The notes: generated by a model from the sequence alone, not told the origin. A stretch of 64,000 nucleotides of DNA from CAVVEQ01 sp963747315 (GCA_963747315.1 CAVVEQ010000013.1:496001-560000), one strand, 5' to 3'; counted from the first letter of the stretch, positions 1-8,621 are shown. Made by a program: numbers and translations.

Positions 1-332
1 TTCTTTTGCCGTGGGGGCTCGCAGCTCCTCATCAACAAAGGATTCTTCCTTGATCAGGAATTTTTGAGCAATACGCCCCTTTAAGAGATGCTCTTCCACG
101 ATGTAGGGAATATCATCGGCGGTCAGGTTGCCGTAATGAGCACCTTCCGGGTAGACCATGATCTCGGGACCCTGGTCGCATGCGCCGATGCGAGATGTTT
201 CCAGAACCTGGACTTCACCAGTCAGATCTTGAACGCTCAATTCGGAATTCAAAGCTGCCAGGATTTCTTTGGATCCACGGTGAGAACATTCGGGATCCTG
301 GCAGACCAGTATATGGGAACGATAATATTTCA
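1..332 (-). CDS. nuoF: NADH-quinone oxidoreductase subunit F-like protein (NuoF/HndC), N-terminal part
   Basis: The gene runs off the window edge, so only the first ~110 codons are present, starting at an ATG at 330-332. The visible part is the thioredoxin-like 2Fe-2S domain that precedes the flavin domain in the long form of NuoF. It has Cys11 and Cys16 (CQDPEC) and a third Cys in RIGACDQGP. In this family the protein binds FMN and NADH and passes electrons through Fe-S clusters. The N-terminal 2Fe-2S extension is typical of the subunit found with soluble electron-bifurcating hydrogenases rather than respiratory complex I. It follows a small 2Fe-2S protein by 46 bases in the same direction. 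The hydrogenase link is inferred from context, since the catalytic gene lies outside the window. Confidence 0.85.
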
Positions 333-378
333 TTATGCTTTCCAAAATCCTAAAAACTAATTGATAAAGTCAACGTTA

Positions 379-747
379 TTAAAGCGGGATCACGTGATTG
401 GAAACCACTTTACCAGCGACAACGTGGTCTTTGATGATATTCCTTGCTACTTCCGGAGTAACCTTTCCATAGGTGACCTTGGGCTGATCCCCTATTTCAA
501 CCTGAACAATGGGTTCCTTTTCGCACATTCCGATACACCCAGTCTGGGTGATCACCACATCTTGAATATTATTGGTTTCGATGGTATCCAGAATCGCCTT
601 CATAGCATCCCGGGCGCCGGCGGCAATTCCGCAGGTACCCATCCCAACAGTAACGCGGGCTTTGCCAGATTCGGTCTGGATCTTTTTCTTCTGGAGCGCT
701 TCCTCCCGGACTTTTTTCAGATCATCGAGGCTCTTGATTGTAGGCAT
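379..747 (-). CDS. Small 2Fe-2S thioredoxin-like ferredoxin (HndB-like)
   Basis: This 122-residue protein has a helical N-terminus rich in Lys and Glu, then a thioredoxin-like 2Fe-2S fold with MGTCGIAAGA and TQTGCIGMCEKEP supplying the cluster cysteines. Proteins of this type (HndB of NADP-reducing hydrogenase and relatives) are electron carriers encoded between the NuoE- and NuoF-like subunits. The ATG at 745-747 has a clear AAGGAG six bases upstream. It sits between the HATPase gene and nuoF, all on the minus strand, so it is likely co-transcribed with them. Family assignment is confident; the partner complex is inferred. Confidence 0.85.
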   Translation of the reverse strand: MPTIKSLDDLKKVREEALQKKKIQTESGKARVTVGMGTCGIAAGARDAMKAILDTIETNNIQDVVITQTGCIGMCEKEPIVQVEIGDQPKVTYGKVTPEVARNIIKDHVVAGKVVSNHVIPL

Positions 748-762
748 AATCTCTCCTTATAG

Positions 763-1320
763 TTACTGAGTAGTTCTGATATGTAAAGCCGGATTCAATC
801 CTTCTTCAAACGTCGTCCGAACGAAATTCAACACGAGTGGATCGGTAAAAGGGATTTCTCCCAACTCTTCACGAACTTGTTTCTGGTCGTATTCAAACTC
901 ATAATCGTCCATTCGGTAGACAAAACGCCAATCGATCGCGGGTTCTGAAATTGCCAGGGTCCGGAAGGTTTCAGCGAGGTCCCCGAGCGGCATCCGGTCG
1001 ATATGCGAACTTTGGAATTCAATTTCAATCCGGGTGCCTTTCCCTGGTTCCGAACAGATTCTTAAAGAGCCGTTGCATGCTTCAGCCGCTTCTTTGAGGA
1101 GAGGAATTCCCAAACCCACTTTGCGCGTGGTCCTGGTTGTGGTGAATGGATCTGTGACCCTGGCCAGCATATCCGCATCCATTCCTTTCCCGTTATCCTC
1201 TACAACAAGAACGAGCTTATCTACCTCCGTGTTTTCTGAAACTAAAATGTTAATCATCTTCGCTCCTGCCGCGATGCTGTTTTCTGCGATATCGAGGAGG
1301 TGCAGCGATAGTTCCCTCAA
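763..1320 (-). CDS. HATPase-domain protein, GHKL ATP-binding regulator
   Basis: This 185-residue protein is a lone GHKL ATPase domain with no dimerisation/phosphoacceptor helix. The N-box is LLDIAENSIAAGA, the G1 box is DNGKGM, the G2 region is GLGIPLL and a GKGT box follows, all in the first ~105 residues. The last ~80 residues match no domain I recognise. The start is a TTG two bases after the nuoE stop, with AAGGAG somewhat far upstream (about 14 bases). Such orphan HATPases recur inside NuoE/NuoF-hydrogenase clusters of anaerobes. They may act as anti-sigma-like or protein kinases on a partner, but no target is visible here. Confidence 0.75.
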   Translation of the reverse strand: MRELSLHLLDIAENSIAAGAKMINILVSENTEVDKLVLVVEDNGKGMDADMLARVTDPFTTTRTTRKVGLGIPLLKEAAEACNGSLRICSEPGKGTRIEIEFQSSHIDRMPLGDLAETFRTLAISEPAIDWRFVYRMDDYEFEYDQKQVREELGEIPFTDPLVLNFVRTTFEEGLNPALHIRTTQ

Positions 1321-1322
1321 GG

Positions 1323-1829
1323 TTACTGTTCTTCTCCTTGTAAGTTGCGAAGGATCTGAGGCATTTTATTCGGTTTCACCCGGCCCTGGACATTCTCATC
1401 GACAACAATCACAGGAGCCTGAGAGCAAGCACCCACACAGCGGCAGATCTCAACAGTTACCAAACCATCCGGAGTAGTTTCCCCGGCCTTGATCCCCAGT
1501 ACCTGGTTCGCTTTATCGAGAAGCTGTTCAACCCCACCGACATAGCAGGCGGTTCCCATGCAGAATTTGACGGTGTGCTTTCCGCGGGGTGTGGTGGTGA
1601 AAAAGGAATAGAATGAAACTACACCGTGAATCTTGCTAACGGGAACTTTTAATTGTTCGGCGATATAGTTTTGTAGAGGAGCTGAAATATAGCCAACCCT
1701 GCTCTGCACCTCGTTGAGGATCACCATGGTCGCGCCAGGTTTTTCCCGATTGGCTTCAAGAATTTCATCAATGATATTTTTTACAGATGGATCAATTTGG
1801 TTGATCGCAGGTATATGTGTCTGTGCCAT
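1323..1829 (-). CDS. nuoE: NADH-quinone oxidoreductase subunit E-like protein (NuoE/HndA)
   Basis: At 168 residues this has the usual length for the 24-kDa 2Fe-2S subunit. The helical N-terminal half (PGATMVILNEVQSRVGYI, then a GVVSFYSFF motif) leads into the thioredoxin-like domain with cluster ligands in KFCMGTACYVGG and EICRCVGACSQAP. In the family it carries a 2Fe-2S cluster next to the NuoF flavin subunit. ATG start with CGGAG upstream. It is followed at two bases by the HATPase gene. A 134-base gap separates it from the PHP gene upstream, with no clear promoter seen there. Confidence 0.92.
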   Translation of the reverse strand: MAQTHIPAINQIDPSVKNIIDEILEANREKPGATMVILNEVQSRVGYISAPLQNYIAEQLKVPVSKIHGVVSFYSFFTTTPRGKHTVKFCMGTACYVGGVEQLLDKANQVLGIKAGETTPDGLVTVEICRCVGACSQAPVIVVDENVQGRVKPNKMPQILRNLQGEEQ

Positions 1830-1963
1830 TTAGGCTCCGGTAAGTTAATTAGGCGTATGCATTGTTATCGCATATCCAAATGAGTTTAATCCCCTTACAG
1901 GAGACAGTCAATAAACAAATGTCATATTCTCAGCAAGCAGATAATCCAGACTGTTTTCCTCCA

Positions 1964-2719
1964 TTAATGACGGTCAAGACACTGGAATTGATAAGTTCTC
2001 AAGACTTCCCGGATCTCACGAATACAAGGATTCTTCATGGGGAATAAGTTTAATCCCAGGATCTCATCCAGACGGTGAGCATCTCCACTGTGGATCAAAG
2101 GGTAATTGGATGTTTGTGGAAATCGCTGAGCTGCTTCTTCCAGGCTAGTATTTTTTGAAATTTCCAGGGCTTCGATGGGGATATCTGTAGGAATGAAACC
2201 AAGCGTTTTCATCAATCCATAGACATCCCGATCGATGTGGGCGGGAATAAAAAGACCTTCAAGTTCTTTCACATTCTGAAAAAGATCAGATAGGGATAAT
2301 TGCACCGAAGTGAGCAATAATCGTTCTTCAAAAGCAACAAAGTCGCCGTCTTTATTCACGATCAATTGGACCCCGAGATGCTCAGCCTGGTTGGGGAGTG
2401 CGGGAAGAGTCTGGTCAATTATTTTTTGCAATGCGTATAGCTGATCGATAGTATCAAAAAGACAGATCGTATGAACATCTTCGACGGTTTGAACCTCGAT
2501 CCCCGGCAGAACAATCAAACCGGTGCCTTCTGATGCTGCCATTACCGCTTCGACATTACCAGACGCATTGTGATCTGTTATCGCGATCAGGTGGATGCCT
2601 TTTTCCAGAGCGGTCTGGACGATCAACGGAGGGATCATTTCCAGTTCCGCGCAGGGTGAAAGCACGGTATGGGTGTGGAATTCCGCCCGGTAAGTGATGC
2701 GGGGAGATTCGCTGTTCAC
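1964..2719 (-). CDS. PHP-domain metal-dependent phosphoesterase
   Basis: This 251-residue protein has the PHP metal-site motifs in order: HTHT near residue 17, TDHN near 50, PAHIDR in the middle and SGDAH near the C-terminus. PHP proteins are usually phosphatases or nucleases using two or three metals. This short form without a polymerase domain is common beside DRTGG and CBS/HATPase genes in anaerobes. The start is a GTG ten bases after the stop of the DRTGG gene, with no strong ribosome site, so translational coupling is likely. The substrate is unknown. Confidence 0.82.
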   Translation of the reverse strand: MNSESPRITYRAEFHTHTVLSPCAELEMIPPLIVQTALEKGIHLIAITDHNASGNVEAVMAASEGTGLIVLPGIEVQTVEDVHTICLFDTIDQLYALQKIIDQTLPALPNQAEHLGVQLIVNKDGDFVAFEERLLLTSVQLSLSDLFQNVKELEGLFIPAHIDRDVYGLMKTLGFIPTDIPIEALEISKNTSLEEAAQRFPQTSNYPLIHSGDAHRLDEILGLNLFPMKNPCIREIREVLRTYQFQCLDRH

Positions 2720-2729
2720 AGGGAGTGAG

Positions 2730-3080
2730 TCAGGAGACTTCTCTTAAACCCATTTCCCATAATTTGCCAACGACATAAAATGAGGAATTAGAGGTGGTGA
2801 GAAGAGTAATCCCTTCTTCCTCAGCCTTTTTAATGGTAGCTTCTTCAGGTATCGCTCCTTCAGTGATAATGATTGCTGAAACATCCTTGAGAGCGCCTAC
2901 TGCAACGATGTTTATATGAGCCTGAAGCGTCACCCAAAGACTTTGAGGATTGGCTCCGGCCATGACACAACTCAATAAATCGGAGATATAACCGGATTGT
3001 GGCTCGATGGACGAAAAATCTTTTTCCCGGGTCGTGAGGACCTCAAGCTCCAAATGATCGATGACTTCCTGAAGATTCAT
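2730..3080 (-). CDS. DRTGG-domain protein
   Basis: A small protein of 116 residues from the ATG at 3080, chosen because AGGAGG lies eight bases upstream. An open frame extends to 3122 but lacks a site. The fold matches the DRTGG domain, an inferred regulatory domain also found in phosphotransacetylases and some CBS proteins. A conserved-looking core reads DLLSCVMAG and IIITEGAIP. It overlaps the upstream CBS-HATPase gene by 38 bases. A second DRTGG gene lies at 4102-4479, so the two flank the CBS-HATPase protein. The function is not established. Confidence 0.72.
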   Translation of the reverse strand: MNLQEVIDHLELEVLTTREKDFSSIEPQSGYISDLLSCVMAGANPQSLWVTLQAHINIVAVGALKDVSAIIITEGAIPEEATIKKAEEEGITLLTTSNSSFYVVGKLWEMGLREVS

Positions 3081-4086
3081 CCTTGTTAGCCTCCTTGGTG
3101 GTTGAGGGGTAGCCTTCTCCAACAGTATCTTCTTCTTTCAAGAATATCTTGAAACGAAGCTTGGTACCTACGCCTGGTGTGGATTCCAATTGCATCCAAT
3201 CCACACATCGATTGATGTTCACGAGACCCATCCCTGCTCCAAATCCCAGTTCGCGAACTTCCTGGGTGGCGGTGGAAAAACCAGGCTTCATGGCCAGGTT
3301 GATATCCTCAATACCAGGTCCTTCGTCAGTTGCTTGAACGGTTATCTGGTGCGGTTCTATCTCCACACGAAGCACTCCGCCGTTGGTGGTGTGGATGATC
3401 GTATTCATTTCAGCTTCATAGACTGCAATCCCGCATCTGCGGGCGAGCTGGGGGGTTGCTCCCATGCGAAGCAAGGCACGTTTAATGTTGCTGGATGCAG
3501 ACCCGCCGTGGGTAAAATCTCCAACTTTGATGTTGTACCGAAGAACGAGCGTGCTGCGGTCGGATGAAATATCTTCAAAAAGGTGAGAGGCACGGTAAAT
3601 TCGGACTTCTTCTTCCTGGTAATCCTGGTCAAGTGCTTTTAAAATCCCACGGGTGACATCACCTTTGGTGATAATCCCTGCAAGTTGGTTCTGAGGGGTA
3701 ATCACGATCAGCCGACCCAGTTTCGTCTGAACGAAAAGTTTAAGCGATTCGATCACCGTATCTGTCTCCCTGACAGTAACGAGCTGGGTGGTCATATAAT
3801 TTCTAACGGGTGAGGAGATGTCGCTCTTTCGAAGGCTATGAATTAGATCTTCGATACTAATAACACCAACCAGGGATTCACTCTCCATTACGGGAGCACC
3901 TGAGATACGGTGTTTACTGAAAATATTTAATGCTTCCTCCATCGACATGTCGGCAGAGATCGTAACGGGGTCACGTGTCATTACCTCTGAGATCTTTAAT
4001 TCGTAGGCGAGTTCTTCTGTACGGGTGATCGCGCCAGCCAGTTGATCAGAAATTATTTGCCCTTTGAACCTGGTTTGATCTGACAT
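3043..4086 (-). CDS. CBS-pair protein fused to an RsbT/RsbW-like HATPase domain
   Basis: At 347 residues it contains two CBS repeats (about 31-150: VMTRDPVTISADMSMEEA and MTTQLVTVRETDTVIE), then an HATPase of the anti-sigma kind (about 165-315) with AVYEAEMNTIIH as N-box, TDEGPGI as G1 and GFGAGMGL as G2. CBS pairs bind adenosyl ligands, so the architecture suggests an energy- or nucleotide-sensing switch acting on a protein kinase-like domain. The ~30-residue Ser/Thr/Glu-rich tail overlaps the next gene. It is flanked by two DRTGG genes. The signal and target are unknown. Confidence 0.82.
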   Translation of the reverse strand: MSDQTRFKGQIISDQLAGAITRTEELAYELKISEVMTRDPVTISADMSMEEALNIFSKHRISGAPVMESESLVGVISIEDLIHSLRKSDISSPVRNYMTTQLVTVRETDTVIESLKLFVQTKLGRLIVITPQNQLAGIITKGDVTRGILKALDQDYQEEEVRIYRASHLFEDISSDRSTLVLRYNIKVGDFTHGGSASSNIKRALLRMGATPQLARRCGIAVYEAEMNTIIHTTNGGVLRVEIEPHQITVQATDEGPGIEDINLAMKPGFSTATQEVRELGFGAGMGLVNINRCVDWMQLESTPGVGTKLRFKIFLKEEDTVGEGYPSTTKEANKDESSGSHRSFGA

Positions 4087-4101
4087 GGCTAGGTAATCCT
4101 T

Positions 4102-4479
4102 TTAATCATACGAACCGGGGTCTTTGTCAACCGGCATCTCGAGGCTGGGTAAACCGCGTTGTCGCAAACGGCCGCAAAGTTCGAACATTCCAAACGGCGA
4201 TGTGATCAGCGGTATTCGCTCTTCGATTGCCAGGTCTATGGTCTCCTTCGGGGGTTGTTTTCCCCGGACAAATACAACAGCGGCCACATCTGCCATTTGT
4301 GCGGTACGGATCACCTGGGGATTGCATAACCCGGTGAGCAACACTGCTTCAGGTTGAATCGACGCGAGAACATCCGACATAAGGTCAGCACCGCAGCCGC
4401 CTTTTATTTCGCGGGAAAGATCTGCATCTGGAGTGTGCAGCGTCCCACCAACAACGGTAATCAACTCTTCGATATTCAT
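4102..4479 (-). CDS. DRTGG-domain protein, first gene of the electron-transfer block
   Basis: This 125-residue DRTGG-type domain protein shows KGGCGADLMSDVLASI and a strand-turn AVVFVRGKQPP. The ATG at 4477-4479 has AGAAGG upstream. It is the first gene of the minus-strand block that runs to nuoF, 15 bases before the CBS-HATPase gene, and it is divergent from hisS. It is a diverged paralogue of the 2730-3080 gene. A regulatory role is inferred from its neighbours only. Confidence 0.72.
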   Translation of the reverse strand: MNIEELITVVGGTLHTPDADLSREIKGGCGADLMSDVLASIQPEAVLLTGLCNPQVIRTAQMADVAAVVFVRGKQPPKETIDLAIEERIPLITSPFGMFELCGRLRQRGLPSLEMPVDKDPGSYD

Positions 4480-4528
4480 TCAATCCTTCTGACCAGTAAG
4501 CGTTCGGACAATTTTACACCATCTTGTA

Positions 4529-4537
4529 TGTTAAAAT
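4529..4537 (+). promoter_or_regulatory. Extended -10 promoter of hisS
   Basis: TGtTAAAAT, an extended -10 (TGn then TAAAAT), lies about 25 bases before the hisS ATG. No good -35 is placed at 16-18 bases. AAGGAG follows, seven bases before the start. Confidence 0.55.
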
Positions 4538-4561
4538 TCCAAACATCCAAGGAGAGCCTGC

Positions 4562-5827
4562 ATGAAGAATATCATTTCTCCCCTCAAAGGCACGAGAGAT
4601 TTTTATCCTACCGAAAAATTCAAGCAAAACTGGCTTCTGAAAGAAATTCGCACGATTTCCGAAGCATTTGGATACCAGGAATACGAAGTACCCTACCTGG
4701 AGAGGTTGGAATTATTTGCCGCCAAATCCGGAGAGGAATTGGTCAAAAAGCAGGCGTTTGTTTTTCAGGATCGGGATGGCGAAGAGATCACACTACGGCC
4801 GGAATTGACCCCATCACTTGCCAGGATGGTTGCGCAAAAACAGGGCGAACTTGTATTCCCCCTGCGGTGGTGGGCTTTTGGACCGATATGGCGGTATGAA
4901 CGACCTCAAAAAGGGCGATCACGGGAATTCTTTCAGTGGAATATAGACATGATCGGAGCCGATTCCCCGGAAGCAGACGCGGAGTTGATTGCAGTGGCAG
5001 CTACGCTCTTCAAGTCTCTGGGGCTCAAACCCGAGCAGGTATTGATTCGTCTGAATGACCGGCAGTTGATGTACCAGAAATTGCAGGAAATTGGAGTCGA
5101 TAGCACCCAAGTATCTAATGTGCTGCACATTATCGATAGAAAGGATAAGCTATCCAACGATGCCTGGGTCCAATATGCCAAGGAAAAAGGTTTTTCGGAA
5201 AGAATAATTGAACAACTGGAAAATCTTTTAAGCAATACTGAGCTTTGGAAAGAATCTCCCTGGCTGGTACGCTGTATGGCTGCGCTAGACATAATGGGCG
5301 TACGAGCTTTTATTCAATACGATCCCAAGGTGATTCGCGGATTGGATTACTACACTGGAGTAGTATTCGAAGCCTTCGATGTGGAGGGGGGGAGAGCGAT
5401 CCTGGGGGGAGGCCATTATGGTAACCTGGTGGAAGATGTGGGTGGTGATTCACTACCGGGTGTTGGATTCGCCATGGGAGATGTGATGTTCCCGATCGTT
5501 CTTGAAAAGTATGGACTTCTCCCTGGTCAGGTTCCCGCGCCGGCAGAAGTTCTTATCACCGTTTTCAGCGCGGAAGTTCAATTGGAATCTTTGAAACTGG
5601 CTGGAAAAATTCGAGAATTGGGAATTCGCACAGTGTGTTACCCGGAAGTAGCAAAATTACCCAAACAACTAAAATACGCCGATAGAATGGGCATGCGTTT
5701 GGCAGTGATCCTGGGACCGGATGAGATTCAAAATGGGAATGCTGTCCTGAAAGACCTGAGAACCACTGAGCAATTAATCGTGAGAATCACAGACCTGGAG
5801 AGGGAGATCCACCGCCTGCTTGCCTAG
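4562..5827 (+). CDS. hisS: Histidyl-tRNA synthetase
   Basis: This 421-residue class II aminoacyl-tRNA synthetase charges tRNA-His. It has the N-terminal SPLKGTRDFYP, motif 2 with RYERPQKGRSREF, the HisA histidine-binding loop RGLDYYTG and the C-terminal anticodon-binding domain from about residue 325. The length is normal. The ATG has AAGGAG seven bases upstream. It is followed 33 bases later by the tRNA-His gene that it charges, and both share one terminator, an unusual enzyme-substrate adjacency. Confidence 0.97.
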   Translation: MKNIISPLKGTRDFYPTEKFKQNWLLKEIRTISEAFGYQEYEVPYLERLELFAAKSGEELVKKQAFVFQDRDGEEITLRPELTPSLARMVAQKQGELVFPLRWWAFGPIWRYERPQKGRSREFFQWNIDMIGADSPEADAELIAVAATLFKSLGLKPEQVLIRLNDRQLMYQKLQEIGVDSTQVSNVLHIIDRKDKLSNDAWVQYAKEKGFSERIIEQLENLLSNTELWKESPWLVRCMAALDIMGVRAFIQYDPKVIRGLDYYTGVVFEAFDVEGGRAILGGGHYGNLVEDVGGDSLPGVGFAMGDVMFPIVLEKYGLLPGQVPAPAEVLITVFSAEVQLESLKLAGKIRELGIRTVCYPEVAKLPKQLKYADRMGMRLAVILGPDEIQNGNAVLKDLRTTEQLIVRITDLEREIHRLLA

Positions 5828-5839
5828 AGCCTGCGCGCG

Positions 5840-5848
5840 TGATAAAAT
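5840..5848 (+). promoter_or_regulatory. Extended -10 promoter of tRNA-His
   Basis: TGaTAAAAT sits 11 bases before the tRNA, so the tRNA may be transcribed on its own as well as by read-through from hisS. Confidence 0.5.
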
Positions 5849-5859
5849 TCAGCCGTTGT

Positions 5860-5932
5860 GGTGGCTGTAGCTCAATGGCAGAGCGCTTGACTGTGGATCA
5901 AGATGTTGTGGGTTCAACCCCCATCAGCCACC
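5860..5932 (+). tRNA. tRNA-His (GTG)
   Basis: A full cloverleaf: acceptor GTGGCTG/CAGCCAC, anticodon loop CTGTGGA giving anticodon GTG, and T-loop GTTCAACC. The extra G at 5860 opposite C at 5932 is the G-1:C73 pair that marks tRNA-His. CCA is not encoded. Confidence 0.96.
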
Positions 5933-5935
5933 CCT

Positions 5936-5961
5936 AAAACCGGAGTTTTTCCGGTTTTTTT
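5936..5961 (+). terminator. Rho-independent terminator after tRNA-His
   Basis: AAAACCGGA pairs with TCCGGTTTT around a short loop and is followed by a T run. The A-rich left arm also allows it to work on the minus strand for the converging signalling operon. Confidence 0.85.
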
Positions 5962-6898
5962 ATTGCAAATCTGTTGGTTTGACTTCAGTGGGGGTCAACC
6001 AGGAGAGCATACCCCCTAAGCCACGTTTTTGCGGCGGCAAACGGTCGAATCCCACCAGAATGAGGCTTATAAGTATTAAAATCGCGCCTACCCATTGCAC
6101 GCTGGTAAGGGTTTCTTTCAGGAATATTTGGGCGGCAAGGACCGTGACCAATAACTCGCCAAGACCAAGAAGAGCTGTCTCCATCCCTCCGATCTTTTTC
6201 ACTCCAAGAAACAATAAAACCCTGGAGATGGCGGTAACCGCACCTAAAAGAATCACAGGCTGTAATGCGGCAGACGGAGGGGGCATTTGTCGATCGAAAA
6301 ATAAATACGCCAAAGTGACCGTCACCGCCATGGAAAGAAGGGTATAAAAAGTGACAGTGGGGGTAGGTGCTTCATATAGAACTTTTTGATTGATGATCAG
6401 GTGCAACGCATATAGAGCAGCTGCACCAATCATCATGGCTGCACCTTGAATACTGACCTTCTCTGCGGATGCACTAATTAAAAGCACAGCGCCGAATATT
6501 GAAATAACGAGCCGGATGATCGTCAGCCTGGTGATGGTTTGCCGATCAAGAAGCAGCCAAAAAACGACCATGAGCGGATAGAAAGAATATAAAAGCTGTC
6601 CAATGCTGGCATCTAAAAACGAAAGCGCTGTATAGAAGAATATCGAACCAAGTCCATTCACTGCGCCGGCGATGGCACATCCCAATAATCCAAGCGAATA
6701 AATTTTCAAAAACGACCTGTTGAAGATGACCAGAAAAAGAAATACAAGGCTAGCAGCGAGTGTCGAGCGAAAAGACACAATAAAAAGAGGGGAAAACCCC
6801 AGCTGAAGCGCGATCTTACCGAAGATTGGGGTGAGGCCAAGGAGGATGGCAGAGCCACCCGCGGCAACAATCCCGATGATCTTCCCCTGGTTTTGCAT
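5960..6898 (-). CDS. EamA/DMT-family transporter
   Basis: This 312-residue membrane protein has about ten hydrophobic segments arranged as two repeats of the EamA drug/metabolite transporter fold. The C-terminal tail is short and charged. Family members, for example RhtA-like proteins, export threonine, homoserine or other amino acids, which is notable because the gene directly upstream (6-base gap) encodes a threonine-synthase-like enzyme. It is the last gene of the GAF/histidine-kinase operon. The substrate is not deducible from sequence; an amino-acid efflux role is an inference from context. Confidence 0.85.
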   Translation of the reverse strand: MQNQGKIIGIVAAGGSAILLGLTPIFGKIALQLGFSPLFIVSFRSTLAASLVFLFLVIFNRSFLKIYSLGLLGCAIAGAVNGLGSIFFYTALSFLDASIGQLLYSFYPLMVVFWLLLDRQTITRLTIIRLVISIFGAVLLISASAEKVSIQGAAMMIGAAALYALHLIINQKVLYEAPTPTVTFYTLLSMAVTVTLAYLFFDRQMPPPSAALQPVILLGAVTAISRVLLFLGVKKIGGMETALLGLGELLVTVLAAQIFLKETLTSVQWVGAILILISLILVGFDRLPPQKRGLGGMLSWLTPTEVKPTDLQ

Positions 6899-6904
6899 AC
6901 CTGG

Positions 6905-8593
6905 TTACCGCAACAACGATTTCACTTCATCAAGGAGGTCGTCTGTGAGAAAATCACCTTTTTGCATTAATTTCTGGATATGTCCCTGCAGGCGAATCTT
7001 TTCATTCTGGGTCAGCTCCTTTGCAGTGAGGACGATAATGGGAATTTCAGCTGTTTCCGGTTTCTTCCTAAGAGCATCCATGACAGAAAAACCATCCATC
7101 TCCGGCATCATCAGATCGAGGATCACCAGATTGGGAAGTTCACGGTTAATCACCTCAACCGCTTCCTTTCCGTTCGTTGCCTCGAAAATGGTGTAATTCC
7201 CTTGTGATTGGAGAATCCGACGGATCAGCCTGCGAGCATCGGGTTCATCGTCAACGATCGCGATCCGCGGGAAACCCTGGATCGATTCGCGGGTGAGGGC
7301 GGATAACAATCCTTCCTCGGAGCCAGGTTCAATTTCTTTTGATGGCGCTTTCACATCCCTGGACCAACCCTCACCGATGATCTTTTGCTCGATGGGCATT
7401 GTGTGCCCCGAGCAGTTGATGACAACCACTTCGTCAGGTTTGATCACTCCAGATCGGATAAGCTTAATCATCCCGGCGAAAGCAACAGCGGCTGCCGGTT
7501 CAACGGAGATGCCTTCCATTTTTGCCAGGTAATGCATGGCCCGAAATGCTTCTTCATCCTGAACGCTCTCAAAAGCACCCCCGGATGTGTTGAGCATCTT
7601 CTGCCGCAGAACGGTGTACGTCCGGCCGGGATCTCCTGTTGCAAGGGTGGCAATTAATGTCTTGGGATTCTGAACGGGGATGGCCACTTCCTGATTTTGT
7701 TTCCATGCATGCACCATGGGTGCACAACCTTCCGCCTGGATTATCCCCATCCTGGGGATATGGTCAATAAATCCCATCTGTTTGAATTCCTGAAATCCTT
7801 TGTGAACTCCCACCGGCCCTAATCCACCGCTGACACTTTGAATGTACCAATCCGGGGAAAAGAAGGTCACTCCGGGTCTGTTTTTATCCGGGTTGGGCGG
7901 TGGACCTAGAAGTGCTGTCAGTTGCTCGGAAACCTCAAAGCTTACCGTCTTCATAGACTCAACGCAGGAAATCGTCCGAGCGCCAAGATCGTAAAAAATA
8001 CCCCGCTGGCGAGCGAATTCACCCGCAACCTGTTTTGCTTCATCGTAAGAACCGGTAACTTTAATAACCTGGGTTCCATAAAGGGCAACTTCACGCATTT
8101 TTTCGGCAGGAACCAGGCTGGTAAGAAATGCCCATAGGCGAATCCCAGCCCGCGCGGCGTAGGCCGAATATGCGATGGCAACGTTGCCTGTGGAGGCTAC
8201 AACCAGTTCGTTGATTCCTGCTTCTTTCAAAGCGGCGATGGTCACGGCTGCCTGGCGATCTTTGAAAGAACCGGTCGGTCCCTGGCGTTCGTCTTTGATA
8301 AAAATATTCGGGCACCCCAACATTCCCCCAAGATTTGATGCTCTTAAAAGCGGGGTACCGCCCTCACCAAGGGAATATGCTGGCTCGATGCTCCGAACCG
8401 GGAGCAATTCCTTATACCGCCAAAGATCAAAAGAACGCCCGGATATTTGCAGCAAAAGAGATTTAGATAAGCGGTTGAAATCGTACATGGCTTCACGCCA
8501 GGTACTGTGGCAATTCGGACAATCCGAAGCGCTGGCTATGAATGGGGTTTTGTGCCCGCAATCAATGCACTCAATGATGAAATGGGAAGCCAT
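6905..8593 (-). CDS. Threonine-synthase-like PLP enzyme fused to a C-terminal receiver domain
   Basis: A 562-residue two-part protein. Residues 1-35 form a zinc ribbon (CxxC at 9/12 and 25/28), as in some threonine synthases. Residues ~70-410 form a type II PLP fold with the GPTGSFKDR motif (PLP lysine K111), STGNVAIAY and SVSGGLGPVG. Residues ~441-562 form a complete response-regulator receiver with acidic pair D448/D449, phosphoacceptor D493 (ILDLMMPEMDG), T of VLTAKE and the conserved lysine in LMQKGD. Threonine synthase converts O-phosphohomoserine to threonine. It lies between a giant hybrid kinase gene and an EamA exporter gene. A phosphorylation-controlled enzyme is the simplest reading; a related PLP lyase activity is possible. 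Confidence 0.88.
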   Translation of the reverse strand: MASHFIIECIDCGHKTPFIASASDCPNCHSTWREAMYDFNRLSKSLLLQISGRSFDLWRYKELLPVRSIEPAYSLGEGGTPLLRASNLGGMLGCPNIFIKDERQGPTGSFKDRQAAVTIAALKEAGINELVVASTGNVAIAYSAYAARAGIRLWAFLTSLVPAEKMREVALYGTQVIKVTGSYDEAKQVAGEFARQRGIFYDLGARTISCVESMKTVSFEVSEQLTALLGPPPNPDKNRPGVTFFSPDWYIQSVSGGLGPVGVHKGFQEFKQMGFIDHIPRMGIIQAEGCAPMVHAWKQNQEVAIPVQNPKTLIATLATGDPGRTYTVLRQKMLNTSGGAFESVQDEEAFRAMHYLAKMEGISVEPAAAVAFAGMIKLIRSGVIKPDEVVVINCSGHTMPIEQKIIGEGWSRDVKAPSKEIEPGSEEGLLSALTRESIQGFPRIAIVDDEPDARRLIRRILQSQGNYTIFEATNGKEAVEVINRELPNLVILDLMMPEMDGFSVMDALRKKPETAEIPIIVLTAKELTQNEKIRLQGHIQKLMQKGDFLTDDLLDEVKSLLR

Positions 8594-8621
8594 TTACTTA
8601 CGGTTTTCCTATACCTGGTTA

